Below are positions 7,054 to 17,057 of a stretch of DNA of 64,000 bases, in pieces (position 1 is the first letter of the stretch; each line of letters starts with the position of its first letter). The DNA is from Phocoenobacter atlanticus subsp. cyclopteri. GTDB lineage: Bacteria > Pseudomonadota > Gammaproteobacteria > Enterobacterales > Pasteurellaceae. The stretch lies in NCBI RefSeq assembly GCF_018343795.1, contig NZ_CP074346.1, positions 1,178,001 through 1,242,000 of the forward strand, written 5' to 3'. Below the pieces are notes generated by a model. It worked only from the letters and a program-made list of their open reading frames with translations. It had not been told where the DNA came from and did no database searches. The position numbers and the translations under genes are program-made.

Positions 7054-9834
7054 ATGTTTAGTCATGAATTAAATATATTAAAGAGATCTAATGGTAATAA
7101 CAAACTAACTATATTTGTGGGGGCTGGTGTATCAAAAAGCTCAGGTTTACCATTATGGCAAGACTTGGTTCAAATGATAAAATCAGAGTTATCAATAAAT
7201 GATAATGAAACAGATTATTTGAAAATAGCACAACTATATTATCTCTCATGTGGAGAAACATCTTATTATCAAAGGATAAAAGAATTTTTTCCAGAACATA
7301 TAGAGCCTACAATAATTCAAAAATTAATTTTTGAACTAAAACCTGCAAATATTATAACGACAAATTGGGACTCTCTATTAGAAAAAACAGCAAGAGATAA
7401 TGGGTATATTTATGATGTTATATCAAAAGATGAACATTTGGTTCAATCTGAATTAGAAAATCATATTATAAAAATGCACGGAGATTTTAGAGATAATAAT
7501 ATTGTTTTTAAAGAAGATGATTATATTAACTATCAAAAAAACTTCCCATTAATTGAAAATTTTATCAAAAGTATTTTATCTACAAATACAATCTTATTTA
7601 TTGGATATTCTTATAATGATATAAATTTAAAACAAATCTCAAAATGGATACAAAATAATTCTAAATCAATCCCGCCAATGTTTTTAGTTGTTTTTAAAGA
7701 AGATAAAAATCAAAGACAGTATTTAAAAAACTTTGGTATAAAAACAATACTTATAGAGAAAGAAGATAAACGTTTCGGATTGGATTCATATTCAAATAAA
7801 TTAGCTACATTTTTATATGATCTACATTATGAACAATATTACCATATTGATAATATGTCAGATTTAGAGATCGTGGATTATATTTACAATAAATTAAAAC
7901 CATTAGATGAATTAAATGCAATTTTATTAAGCCAAGTAGAGTCAACAATAACTAATTGTGGATTTGTCTATCAGCAGTTTTTTAATGAAACAACTAGAAA
8001 AATGACTAAGTTAATATTTATAGAATTTTATAATTCTTTATTAACTTACGATATAAATAAAAATATAAGAAAAATAAATAATAAATTTCGAGAAATATTA
8101 AATAATTATAATGATGGTTATTCAATAGAACTTAAAGAAAAAATCAATTCTATAATATCTATATTTTCTAAAGCTAATATAGATGGTTATATCAAGACAG
8201 ATGATGAAATTTATTCAAATAAAGAAATAGGATATTTTGAAGAGTATTCAATACTTAAAAATATAAATGATACAGAAGAATCATTGTTTAATTTTAAGTT
8301 AGATGATTTTGAAACAAATAAAAATGATATTAATGGGTTAATGAAAAAAGCTTTTTTTTATTATCAAACATATGCGTTTTTAAAAGCGTATCGATTAAAT
8401 GAACATATTATTAAACTGTGTATTAAACAGAAAAATTATATACAGTTGTTTTTAGCTATGTTTAATCAAAATATACTATTAAATCAATTAAAAGGGTATC
8501 TTGATAATATTGGAGAAAATAAAGAATATAAAACTGCGAGTGATGCTTGGCAATATAATATTAAATCGTATGATCTTGATGAAAAATTTTATGAGCTTCC
8601 TAAAACTGTTCAAAAGACTTTATATGAAATAAAGCATTTCGTAAGTTATGACTACTTATATAGTTTCGCTTTTACAATTGATAATGAATTAGATAAAAAA
8701 ATTAAACAAAAAAAAGCTATGAAAACTAATAGTAGTATGACTTTTGAGACTAATGTAACAAGAAATTATTCTAAACATAAAAATCTTATTCATTTTGTAT
8801 TAAATAATTATGTAATGATAGAGCGAAGTTATGAATTCAGAGCAATAAATAAAAAATTAATTAAAATTAGCTTTATAAGACAAATACAGAATTCATATTT
8901 TACATTAGATAAATTAGAAATTTTTGTTGTAATTAAATATATAGAAAATAGGGCTTTAATTGAATTGATAGATGAATTCGACGATTTTGAACTAAAACTT
9001 GAAACAAAAGTTTTAAATGATCTTACCATAAATGCTTTCCCAAACATTGTTAAATTGTATTTTGAAAATGAAAGTATATATCCTCATTTTTCTAATGAAT
9101 TAAAAAATGTATTGTTTATTTGTAGTAAATGCTCACTAACTGAAAAACAAGCAAGTACTATGCTAAAAGAAATAAAGCATTTAATTGTAAGTAGAAAAAT
9201 AGATTTAGATATTTATAGACAAATCAACCAATTTATAGATAGTCAAGAAAATATGAGTCCGAATGATTTAATTGATATTGTAGAGATGATGATAGATAAA
9301 CTTATTTGTAACAAAGGAAATGATTGGCACTATCAAATTACAGAAAATAATCATTTTTGGAGCCCATTTAAGCATTTAAATAATAAAAAAATTTCATACA
9401 ATAATATAGAACTGATTACAACACTTCTCAATGAACTAGATAAACTTGAGGCGAAATCACAAATACAATTAGCAAAAGTTTTTTTGATAAATTTGTACTA
9501 TATTTCTAGTCAAGAGATTCAGAAGTTAATTAAAGATTTTATGATAAATATAGATACTGACGGATTAAGTAATTGTAGTCTGAAAATATCATTTAAATTA
9601 TTTTTAGCTCTCGAAAATTTTATTATAGTTGATGAAACCTTAATAGATGAAGTAAAAAAATACCCAGAAATGGCTAAAGGTAATTTATTCCATTTAGGAG
9701 AAATAGCAAGCCAAGTAAAATATTTGGTTGAAAAAGAGGGAATACAAGAGCTAGAAGAATTATTAAAAAATTTATTAGAAATAGTTCATGATGTTAGGGA
9801 AAAACAAAAAGAGTGGGGTATGATGATAATCTAA
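7054..9834 (+). CDS. SIR2-domain protein, candidate single-gene phage defence
   Basis: A 926-residue protein. Residues 1-270 form a SIR2-like NAD-binding domain: FVGAGVSKSSGLP (21-33), TTNWD with N104, KMHGD with H142 as catalytic pair, and FIGYSYNDIN (182-191). The remaining 650 residues are Lys/Asn/Ile-rich, mostly helical to the eye, and match no family I can name. This layout (N-terminal SIR2 NADase plus long helical sensor) is that of defence-associated sirtuins, which deplete NAD+ on phage infection. Base composition is much richer in A+T than in the flanking genes and codon use is skewed to AT-ending codons, which suggests recent transfer. It starts 11 bp behind ribN, with AGAGGA as ribosome site. 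Defence function is an inference; no partner gene is adjacent. Confidence 0.8.
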   Translation: MFSHELNILKRSNGNNKLTIFVGAGVSKSSGLPLWQDLVQMIKSELSINDNETDYLKIAQLYYLSCGETSYYQRIKEFFPEHIEPTIIQKLIFELKPANIITTNWDSLLEKTARDNGYIYDVISKDEHLVQSELENHIIKMHGDFRDNNIVFKEDDYINYQKNFPLIENFIKSILSTNTILFIGYSYNDINLKQISKWIQNNSKSIPPMFLVVFKEDKNQRQYLKNFGIKTILIEKEDKRFGLDSYSNKLATFLYDLHYEQYYHIDNMSDLEIVDYIYNKLKPLDELNAILLSQVESTITNCGFVYQQFFNETTRKMTKLIFIEFYNSLLTYDINKNIRKINNKFREILNNYNDGYSIELKEKINSIISIFSKANIDGYIKTDDEIYSNKEIGYFEEYSILKNINDTEESLFNFKLDDFETNKNDINGLMKKAFFYYQTYAFLKAYRLNEHIIKLCIKQKNYIQLFLAMFNQNILLNQLKGYLDNIGENKEYKTASDAWQYNIKSYDLDEKFYELPKTVQKTLYEIKHFVSYDYLYSFAFTIDNELDKKIKQKKAMKTNSSMTFETNVTRNYSKHKNLIHFVLNNYVMIERSYEFRAINKKLIKISFIRQIQNSYFTLDKLEIFVVIKYIENRALIELIDEFDDFELKLETKVLNDLTINAFPNIVKLYFENESIYPHFSNELKNVLFICSKCSLTEKQASTMLKEIKHLIVSRKIDLDIYRQINQFIDSQENMSPNDLIDIVEMMIDKLICNKGNDWHYQITENNHFWSPFKHLNNKKISYNNIELITTLLNELDKLEAKSQIQLAKVFLINLYYISSQEIQKLIKDFMINIDTDGLSNCSLKISFKLFLALENFIIVDETLIDEVKKYPEMAKGNLFHLGEIASQVKYLVEKEGIQELEELLKNLLEIVHDVREKQKEWGMMII

Positions 9835-9958
9835 AATATTTTAGATAATTTCCTATAATGATAAATAGAATAAACTTCATATTTAACAACCATTTTTATA
9901 TAAAAATCCGCAAATTTTCTATAAAATGATACCGCTTATTGAATAAAAATGGTTACTT

Positions 9959-12900
9959 ATGAAAACGCTTGATCCTATCTCACTTCCTTTAAATAAAGTT
10001 GCCTTAATTGAGGCATCTGCTGGTACGGGTAAAACCTATACAATGGTAAATCTTTACCTCCGATTATTGCTCGGTGTGGGCTGTTCGCCTTTGAATGTTG
10101 AGCAAATTTTGGTGGTAACTTTTACTCGTGCAGCGACTCAAGAATTGCGAGATCGTATTCGTGTCAAAGTGGCGGAAGTGTCAAAGTATTTTCAGGAATA
10201 TAGCGAAAAAGGAAAGTGTGAAGCACTAACAAGCGATGATTTTTTATGGGAAATTTACCAAAATATTGAACACCAGTTAGCTGTAGCATTGTTACGTTTA
10301 CGTATTGCAGAACAAGAGATTGATGTAGCGAGCATTTTTACCATTGATAGTTTTTGTCAAAAAATGTTATCCAGTTTTGCCTTTGATTCTGGAATGCGAT
10401 TTGATATTGAATTACAGCCCGATGAAACAGAATTATTAACAGGTTTAAGTGAAGAGGTATGGCGTGAGCTGTTTTATTCTTGTTCGGAACTTGAGGCTGA
10501 TTTTATTCTAAAAAATTTATATTCGCCACAAGATATTTTAAAAAAAATTCGCTCGCAATTATACAAAGATTTACCTGAATTGAGCGAGTCACAACAAGCG
10601 AGTTTAACGACTGATTTTGGGAATACATTATTAAAACATCACTCTTTTTTAAATGAAGTGAAACAGTATTGGCGTGAGAATAAACAGGAAGTTACTCAGT
10701 TAATTTATAATGATTTGGATAAAGGTACAAAAAAATCATTAAATGGACGCTCTTATCAAGTACGTTATGTTAATTCTTGGATAACAGAGCTGGAACAGTG
10801 GGCGAATACCAGTCAAATAAACATTCCTGAATGTTTTAATCGTTTTTGTCAAAATTATATCAATGAAAAAACAGCAAAAGGAAAAGATCCACTTTATAGT
10901 GAAATTTTTGTAAAAAATGATAAATATCTAACCGCTTATCAACAAGAATTTGAACGATTAATTCAACAACAGAAAATTATTTTAGAATTAAAATTTTTAC
11001 TCGCCTTACGTCAAAAATTAGCAGAGTATAAACGTACCCATAAAGAACGAAATTTCAGCGATTTTACGAATGAATTAAATCTTGCTTTGCAAAGTGAAAA
11101 AGGACAAAAATTAGCCACTCAAATTCGTCAGCGTTATCCTTTTGCGATGATTGATGAATTCCAAGATACCAACCTTGCCCAATATCAAGTATTTAATGCC
11201 ATTTTTATAGATCAAAAAAGTGAAAATCAAGGTTTTATAATGATTGGTGATCCCAAACAATCTATTTATAAATTTCGTGGAGCAGATATTTTTACTTATC
11301 TTAAAGCATCGAAACAAGCACAAGAGCAAGCAACATTAAATAAAAATTGGCGATCACAACCGACTATTGTCTGTGAAACTAATCAGCTGTTTGATTTGAA
11401 AAATGAACTCTCCCCTTTTATCTATCAAGATATTTTATTTCAATCTGTTGAATTTGATGATAAAAAACAGCAGGTTATTGGACAAGATAGTATTCATTAT
11501 TTTTTACTCGATAATAAATTTGTAGAAAGTCAAAGAAAAGGAAAAGAGAGATTTGATACTTTGTATGCTCAAGCCAGTGCTGAACATTGTGCAAGTGAAA
11601 TTCAGCAACAATTAAAACTGGCACAACAAGGTGAACTTTTTTTGCAAAAAGAACAAAATAAGTTACCGCTTAAACCACAAGATATTGCTATTTTAGTGAG
11701 AAATGGTAAAGAAGCAAAACTTATTCAAGAAGCATTAAAAGAGCGTAATATTCAATCTGTATTTTTATCAGAAAAACACAGTGTTTATAATTCTGAAGAA
11801 GCACAGCAAGTATTATGGCTACTAAATGCTTGTTTACATTTTAATAATCAAAAAGCCATTTTGACCTCATTGGGTACCTCATTATGGCAACTGAATGCCA
11901 GTGAAATTTTTGAACTTAAAAATAATGAAATAAAATGGGATAGATGGTTAGAAAAATTTGCTCACTACAATGAAATATGGTTAAAGCAAGGTGTGTTACC
12001 TATGTTACACCATATTTTTATTAGTGAAAATTTAATTGCCAAATTAAGAAACTCAGACAATGGTGATCGCAAAATTACCAATTTATTACATTTGGCGGAA
12101 TTGTTACAAAATGCAATGCCAAGTTTAGAAAATGAAACTGCTTTAGTGCGTTGGTATGAAATGCAATTAGACAATGCAGAGGATAATCAAGAAGAACAAG
12201 TGCTGCGTTTAGAAACAGAGCAAAAATTGATTAAAATTATTACTTTTCACGGTTCAAAAGGGTTGGAATATCCCATTGTTTGGCTGCCTTTTGTGGGTAA
12301 AACAACTAATTTCAAACTTGGGCAGGTATATCGGGATCAAAATAATCAACAACAATGGGTGTTTGGTGATTATTCTGATGAAATCAAAAATGCTATTGCC
12401 AAAGAAGAATTTGCAGAAGATTTACGTTTAATTTATGTCGCTATTACGCGTGCTGTTTTTCAAATAAACTTTATTTTGCCGCAACAATTTAAAGCTACAA
12501 ATAGTTGGAATGCAATGGCATATTTATTAAGTAATGGCGAAATTGGTGAGACAACGAGCAATTTAGAATTATTACCCACAAAAACGTTATTAGAGAAAAA
12601 ACAACTTACTGGAAAAATTGTAAATTTAGATAAAAATCCTACCGCTTGTGATTGGTCGCCAAGTGAAGAAAACTATCAAAATTTGTGTGCCAAAACCTTT
12701 ACTCAAAAAATTAAACGTGATGGTCAACTCACGAGTTTTAGTGCATTGCACTCCTATCATCAATGGCAAGAAGAAAAGCATTCTGAATTAGTGCAAGATT
12801 ATGATTATCAAAATGCTGCAATAACACCGAATGAAGAGATACAAAGCCTTTATTCACCTTTTACTTTTCCACATAGCACCAAAGTAGGAACAATTTTACA

Positions 12901-13549
12901 CAGTTTTTTTGAGCATTGTGATTTTACTCAACCGATTAACAATGAAAAAGTGGCGATACTCTGTGAGCAATTACATTTAGAGGAAAATTGGATTGAACCA
13001 ACAACACAATGGTTTGAACAAGTTTTAACGACGCCAATTATTGAAAACGAGTTTTGCCTAAAAGATATTCCAAATTCACAACGCTTAAATGAATTACAAT
13101 TTTACTTAAACTTAAAAAATAGTAATGCCTTACCAAAACTAAATGAATTGATAAAAAAACACGCAAAATTAAAAGAGTTACCCTCATTATCTCTACCCAA
13201 ACTCAATGGTTTTGTACGAGGATTTATTGATTGTATTGTTAAAGTGGATGGAAAATTTTATATTTTGGATTATAAATCTAATTTTTTAGGCAATTTTGCT
13301 GAAGATTATTCTATTCAAAATTTAGAGAAAGTAATGGGGCAATATCGTTATGATTTGCAATATTTACTTTACACTTTGGCCGTACATCGCTATTTAAGAT
13401 CTCGTATAGAAAATTATGATTATGAGAAAGATTTTGGTGGTGTTGGATATTTATTCTTACGCGCAATGGAGGGTTCATCACAAAATGGGGTATTTTTTGA
13501 TAAACCAAGTAAAAAATTAATTGAAAAAATGGATTTGTTATTTGGATAA
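9959..13549 (+). CDS. recB: Exodeoxyribonuclease V subunit beta (RecB)
   Basis: A 1196-residue UvrD-like helicase-nuclease (E. coli RecB has 1180). Walker A is ASAGTGKT (19-26), followed by the VVTFTRAATQELRDRIR motif, DEFQDTN (motif II), GDPKQSIYKFRGAD (motif III), TFHGSKGLEYP (motif V) and VAITRA (motif VI). The C-terminal nuclease domain has GFIDCIV...ILDYKSN near residue 1104, the Mg-binding Asp and catalytic Lys. With RecC and RecD it processes double-strand ends, loads RecA at Chi and degrades phage DNA. Neither recC nor recD is adjacent; downstream is convergent dusA. A minus-strand uptake signal lies just before the start. Confidence 0.95.
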   Translation: MKTLDPISLPLNKVALIEASAGTGKTYTMVNLYLRLLLGVGCSPLNVEQILVVTFTRAATQELRDRIRVKVAEVSKYFQEYSEKGKCEALTSDDFLWEIYQNIEHQLAVALLRLRIAEQEIDVASIFTIDSFCQKMLSSFAFDSGMRFDIELQPDETELLTGLSEEVWRELFYSCSELEADFILKNLYSPQDILKKIRSQLYKDLPELSESQQASLTTDFGNTLLKHHSFLNEVKQYWRENKQEVTQLIYNDLDKGTKKSLNGRSYQVRYVNSWITELEQWANTSQINIPECFNRFCQNYINEKTAKGKDPLYSEIFVKNDKYLTAYQQEFERLIQQQKIILELKFLLALRQKLAEYKRTHKERNFSDFTNELNLALQSEKGQKLATQIRQRYPFAMIDEFQDTNLAQYQVFNAIFIDQKSENQGFIMIGDPKQSIYKFRGADIFTYLKASKQAQEQATLNKNWRSQPTIVCETNQLFDLKNELSPFIYQDILFQSVEFDDKKQQVIGQDSIHYFLLDNKFVESQRKGKERFDTLYAQASAEHCASEIQQQLKLAQQGELFLQKEQNKLPLKPQDIAILVRNGKEAKLIQEALKERNIQSVFLSEKHSVYNSEEAQQVLWLLNACLHFNNQKAILTSLGTSLWQLNASEIFELKNNEIKWDRWLEKFAHYNEIWLKQGVLPMLHHIFISENLIAKLRNSDNGDRKITNLLHLAELLQNAMPSLENETALVRWYEMQLDNAEDNQEEQVLRLETEQKLIKIITFHGSKGLEYPIVWLPFVGKTTNFKLGQVYRDQNNQQQWVFGDYSDEIKNAIAKEEFAEDLRLIYVAITRAVFQINFILPQQFKATNSWNAMAYLLSNGEIGETTSNLELLPTKTLLEKKQLTGKIVNLDKNPTACDWSPSEENYQNLCAKTFTQKIKRDGQLTSFSALHSYHQWQEEKHSELVQDYDYQNAAITPNEEIQSLYSPFTFPHSTKVGTILHSFFEHCDFTQPINNEKVAILCEQLHLEENWIEPTTQWFEQVLTTPIIENEFCLKDIPNSQRLNELQFYLNLKNSNALPKLNELIKKHAKLKELPSLSLPKLNGFVRGFIDCIVKVDGKFYILDYKSNFLGNFAEDYSIQNLEKVMGQYRYDLQYLLYTLAVHRYLRSRIENYDYEKDFGGVGYLFLRAMEGSSQNGVFFDKPSKKLIEKMDLLFG

Positions 13550-13689
13550 ATTGACGAGTAAAAAGTATAGGTAATTTAAAAGAAGATAACAATATCTATA
13601 CGTTTGATATTTCACAACATAGAGAACTATCAAACATATAGTATAAAATTATAATAGTAAGATCTTCACCAATAAGCAATTATTTACTT

Positions 13690-14658
13690 TTATTTCACAA
13701 AATTTAATGCAGTTTCAACCACTTCTATTCCCGCTCCCTGTTTATGAGCATTTTCACTGAGGTGACGTCGCCACTGTTTTGCTCCTCGACAACTTTGAAA
13801 GGCATTTAGCATTGGTCGAATCATATGATTTAAGAAAACCCCTTTAGACAGTTGTTGTTCGATATAAGGAAACATTTTTTCTACCGCTTCCATTGGTGTG
13901 ACAATTGAGGCGGTTTCATCAAAAATAGCTTGATCAATATAACCTAACAAAGTGGGATTTTGAAACGCTTCTCTCCCTACCATTACACCATCGACAAATT
14001 GTAAATGGTGTTTAATTTCTTCAATGGTTTTAATTCCTCCATTGATACTAATATTCAAATGAGGAAATGCTTTTTTGAGTTGATAGACTCGCTCATAATC
14101 TAAAGGAGGCACTTCACGGTTTTGTTTTGGGCTTAACCCAGAAAGCCAAGCCTTACGTGCGTGAACAATAAAATCATCACAAACAGACTCTACTTTTTCA
14201 ATAAAATCACACAAAAATTCATAACTATCTAATTCATCAATACCAATACGGTGTTTAACGGTAACAGGGATAGCAACTTCATTTTTCATTGCTTCAATAC
14301 ATTGTGCTACCAATTTAGCGTTTGCCATTAAACAAGCGCCAAACATTCCATTTTGAACACGATCTGAAGGGCAGCCAACATTAAGGTTAATTTCAGTATA
14401 ACCACGCTGCTCAACTAATTTAGCACATTGTGCGAGTTGTTGTGGAGCACTTCCCCCAAGTTGTAATGCAACAGGGTTTTCTGCAGGATCAAACGCCAGT
14501 AAATCGTATTTTGCGTTTAAAATAGCGGGAGCTGTGATCATCTCGCTATAAAGTAAAGCGTGTTGAGTAAATTGTCGATGAAAATAGCGACAATGGGAAG
14601 TTGTCCAATCAAGCATTGGTGCAACAGAAAAACGTCCACGATAGTTGTTGTTTAGCAT
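13690..14658 (-). CDS. dusA: tRNA-dihydrouridine(20/20a) synthase
   Basis: An FMN-dependent TIM-barrel enzyme that reduces U20/U20a in the tRNA D-loop. Seen are [38 protein letters not shown] with the catalytic Cys, the [11 protein letters not shown] region and INGGI...[12 protein letters not shown] chose the ATG at 14658 (322 residues, [10 protein letters not shown]). The open frame extends 18 codons further to a TTG at 14712, but that part runs through an inverted USS pair and is not expected in the family. Confidence 0.93.
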   Translation of the reverse strand: MLNNNYRGRFSVAPMLDWTTSHCRYFHRQFTQHALLYSEMITAPAILNAKYDLLAFDPAENPVALQLGGSAPQQLAQCAKLVEQRGYTEINLNVGCPSDRVQNGMFGACLMANAKLVAQCIEAMKNEVAIPVTVKHRIGIDELDSYEFLCDFIEKVESVCDDFIVHARKAWLSGLSPKQNREVPPLDYERVYQLKKAFPHLNISINGGIKTIEEIKHHLQFVDGVMVGREAFQNPTLLGYIDQAIFDETASIVTPMEAVEKMFPYIEQQLSKGVFLNHMIRPMLNAFQSCRGAKQWRRHLSENAHKQGAGIEVVETALNFVK

Positions 14659-14692
14659 ATATTTAGTATTGTGTTTAGTATTGAGATCGATT

Positions 14693-14747
14693 AAGCGGTG
14701 ACATTTAATCAAAAATTTGCAAATTTTTATTCAAATGTGACCGCTTG
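14693..14747. repeat. Inverted uptake-signal pair, possible nfuA terminator
   Basis: AAGCGGTGACATTT (from 14693) and AAATGTGACCGCTT (to 14746) form a 14-bp stem with one mismatch around an AAAATTTGCAAATTTT palindrome. This is a head-to-head pair of Apl-type uptake signals. It lies just downstream of nfuA and just upstream of dusA, a position where such pairs are often used as terminators in this family. Confidence 0.7.
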
Positions 14748-14761
14748 TTTATTCTGAAAAA

Positions 14762-15343
14762 TTAGTAATAAGAATGCTCACCCGCTTGATGTTCAGTCGC
14801 ATCTTGTACACCTTTGATTTCATCACCAAAGAGACTAATTAGCTGTTTTTCAATGCCTTCTTTTAAGGTCACATCAATCATTGAACAACCGTTACAACCA
14901 CCGCCAAATTGTAATATAACAATTCCATCATCTGTCAGCTTGACTAACGTTGCCATTCCACCGTGATTGGCAAGTTGTGGATTAATTTGAGTTTGAAGAA
15001 CATAATCAATACGTTCGATAAGTGGTGCATCATCTGATACTTTGGGCATTTTGGCATTAGGGGCTTTCATTGTAAGCTGAGCACCAAGTTCATCAGTCAC
15101 ATAATCAATTTCTGCATCGTCTAGAAAATTAATACTGATTTCATCAATAAAAGCAGAAAAAGGTGCAAATTTTACTTCTGTATCAGATTTTTCAACAGCA
15201 TCAGCTGGACAATAAGAAACCCCGCATTCTGCACGTGGTGTCCCTGGGTTGACAACAAAAATACGAATGTTTGTTCCCTCTTCTTGCTGTGCTAATAATT
15301 TTTTAAAATGATTTTGTGCGGCTTCCGAGATATTAATATTCAT
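14762..15343 (-). CDS. nfuA: Fe/S biogenesis carrier protein NfuA
   Basis: A 193-residue protein with an N-terminal degenerate A-type (IscA-like) domain and a C-terminal Nfu domain starting at about residue 108 ([19 protein letters not shown]). The cluster-binding C-x2-C is in [19 protein letters not shown]. It receives a 4Fe-4S cluster and passes it to target enzymes, mainly under oxidative stress or iron limitation. Length and domain order are as in E. coli NfuA (191 residues). It stands alone, followed by a paired uptake signal. Confidence 0.95.
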   Translation of the reverse strand: MNINISEAAQNHFKKLLAQQEEGTNIRIFVVNPGTPRAECGVSYCPADAVEKSDTEVKFAPFSAFIDEISINFLDDAEIDYVTDELGAQLTMKAPNAKMPKVSDDAPLIERIDYVLQTQINPQLANHGGMATLVKLTDDGIVILQFGGGCNGCSMIDVTLKEGIEKQLISLFGDEIKGVQDATEHQAGEHSYY

Positions 15344-15715
15344 TTAAATTCCATCATTATTTTAAAAGATATATCATTCTACCTGTGAATATTAAATTTG
15401 ACCAGTATCAAATTTTAAGTATTTTTGTTGATATATTGTTACGCATTGTTAAAATTTTTCATTAAAAAAGAGAAAAAAGTGACTTTTTAAGTGGAACTCT
15501 AAGGGCTTTTTTAGGTAGAATAGCGTGTTTATTTTTATTTTATGATTTTATCAGGAATATAAATAGTAAGATAAAAAATCAGAGTTTGAGAAATTAACAG
15601 GGTGATTTAAGAGTAAGTGGGGAAATGTTTATTCTTATTTTTAACTTTGGCTCAATAGTGGGATTGCAATTTTGCAATCATTGTATTAACCCAACAAAAA
15701 GTAGTGCAAATAATG
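15344..15715 (+). promoter_or_regulatory. Intergenic region upstream of the nqr operon
   Basis: About 370 bp without a gene, between divergent nfuA and nqrA. It must hold both promoters, but no -35/-10 pair stands out in this AT-rich DNA. The one clear element is an inverted repeat with 8-bp arms (GATTGCAA at 15662-15669, TTGCAATC at 15672-15679, spacer TT), about 35 bp ahead of the nqrA start. It could be an operator or a leader hairpin. Confidence 0.35.
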
Positions 15716-17056
15716 ATGATTACAATTAAACAAGGCTTGGATCTTCCTATTAATGGAAAACCAGCACAGGTAATCCAAGACGGTAATACCGTGAATGAAG
15801 TTGCGATACTGGGTGAAGAGTATGTGGGAATGCGTCCTTCGATGAAAGTTCGAGTGGGCGATGTTGTAAAAAAAGGTCAAGTTCTTTTTGAAGATAAGAA
15901 GAATTTAGGCGTTGTTTTTACAGCTCCAGCAAGCGGTACAATCACAGCGATTAATCGTGGTGAAAAACGTGTTCTTCAATCAGTTGTAATTAGCGTTGAG
16001 GGTTCGGAGCAGATTACTTTTTCTCGTTATGATGTATCAGAACTTGATACGTTGAACGCAGATCAAGTGAAACAAAATTTAGTAAATTCAGGTATGTGGA
16101 CAGCATTTCGTAGTCGTCCATTTAGTAAAATTCCTGCAATTGACAGTAAACCTTCCTCAATTTTTGTGAATGCAATGGATACTAATCCATTAGCCGCAAA
16201 TCCTGAAGTGATCTTAAAAGCACATTGGCAAGATTTTATCAATGGTTTAACTGTATTAGGTCATTTAGATGAGAGCCCTATCCATCTTTGTAAAGCAGGT
16301 GGAAGTAATATTCCAACCGTCGATTTACCCAATTTAAAAATTCACGAATTTGAAGGTCCACACCCAGCAGGGTTAAGTGGTACACATATTCACTTTATTG
16401 ATCCTGTCAGTATTTCTAAATCAGTTTGGTATATTAATTATCAGGATGTAATTTCTATCGGTCGTTTATTCACAAGCGGTGAATTATGTGCTGAACGTAT
16501 AATTTCTTTAGCTGGACCTCAAGTAAAAGAACCTCGTTTAGTGAAAACTTGTGTAGGCGCAAACCTTTCTCAATTGACTCAAAATGAGTTAAAAGAAGGG
16601 GATAATCGTGTGATTTCAGGTTCTGTATTAAGCGGAGCAAAAGCAGAAGGTCCTGTTGATTATTTAGGGCGTTATGCGTTACAAGTTTCAGTGCTAGCTG
16701 AAGGACGTCAAAAAGAATTATTTGGTTGGATTATGCCAGGGAAAGACAAATTCTCAATTACACGCACCACTTTAGGTTACTTTAGTAAAAATTTATTTAA
16801 TTTTACAACTGCTGTACACGGTGGTGATCGTGCAATGGTGCCAATTGGTGCATATGAACGTGTGATGCCATTAGATATCATTCCAACATTATTATTACGT
16901 GATTTGGCTGCTGGCGATACTGATTCTGCACAGAATTTAGGCTGCTTAGAGTTGGATGAAGAAGATTTAGCACTTTGTACCTTTGTTTGTCCGGGTAAAA
17001 ATGAGTACGGTCCTCTCTTGCGTCAAGCGTTAGAAAAAATTGAGAAGGAAGGTTAA
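15716..17056 (+). CDS. nqrA: Na+-translocating NADH:quinone reductase subunit A
   Basis: First gene of a complete nqrABCDEF operon. NqrA is the cytoplasmic subunit that takes part in ubiquinone reduction. The product starts [20 protein letters not shown] and continues [15 protein letters not shown], as in other Pasteurellaceae. I set the start at the ATG at 15716 (446 residues). The frame is open a few codons earlier to a GTG at 15704, and the ATG at 15713 is equally possible. An ACAAGCGGT uptake signal lies inside the gene at 16472-16480. The stop is 1 bp before the nqrB start codon. Confidence 0.97.
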   Translation: MITIKQGLDLPINGKPAQVIQDGNTVNEVAILGEEYVGMRPSMKVRVGDVVKKGQVLFEDKKNLGVVFTAPASGTITAINRGEKRVLQSVVISVEGSEQITFSRYDVSELDTLNADQVKQNLVNSGMWTAFRSRPFSKIPAIDSKPSSIFVNAMDTNPLAANPEVILKAHWQDFINGLTVLGHLDESPIHLCKAGGSNIPTVDLPNLKIHEFEGPHPAGLSGTHIHFIDPVSISKSVWYINYQDVISIGRLFTSGELCAERIISLAGPQVKEPRLVKTCVGANLSQLTQNELKEGDNRVISGSVLSGAKAEGPVDYLGRYALQVSVLAEGRQKELFGWIMPGKDKFSITRTTLGYFSKNLFNFTTAVHGGDRAMVPIGAYERVMPLDIIPTLLLRDLAAGDTDSAQNLGCLELDEEDLALCTFVCPGKNEYGPLLRQALEKIEKEG

Positions 17057-17057
17057 G

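Noticed and set aside
14659-14712. 18-codon N-terminal extension of dusA from a TTG start
   Set aside because: The extension runs into an inverted uptake-signal pair and is not part of the DusA family; ATG at 14658 fits better.
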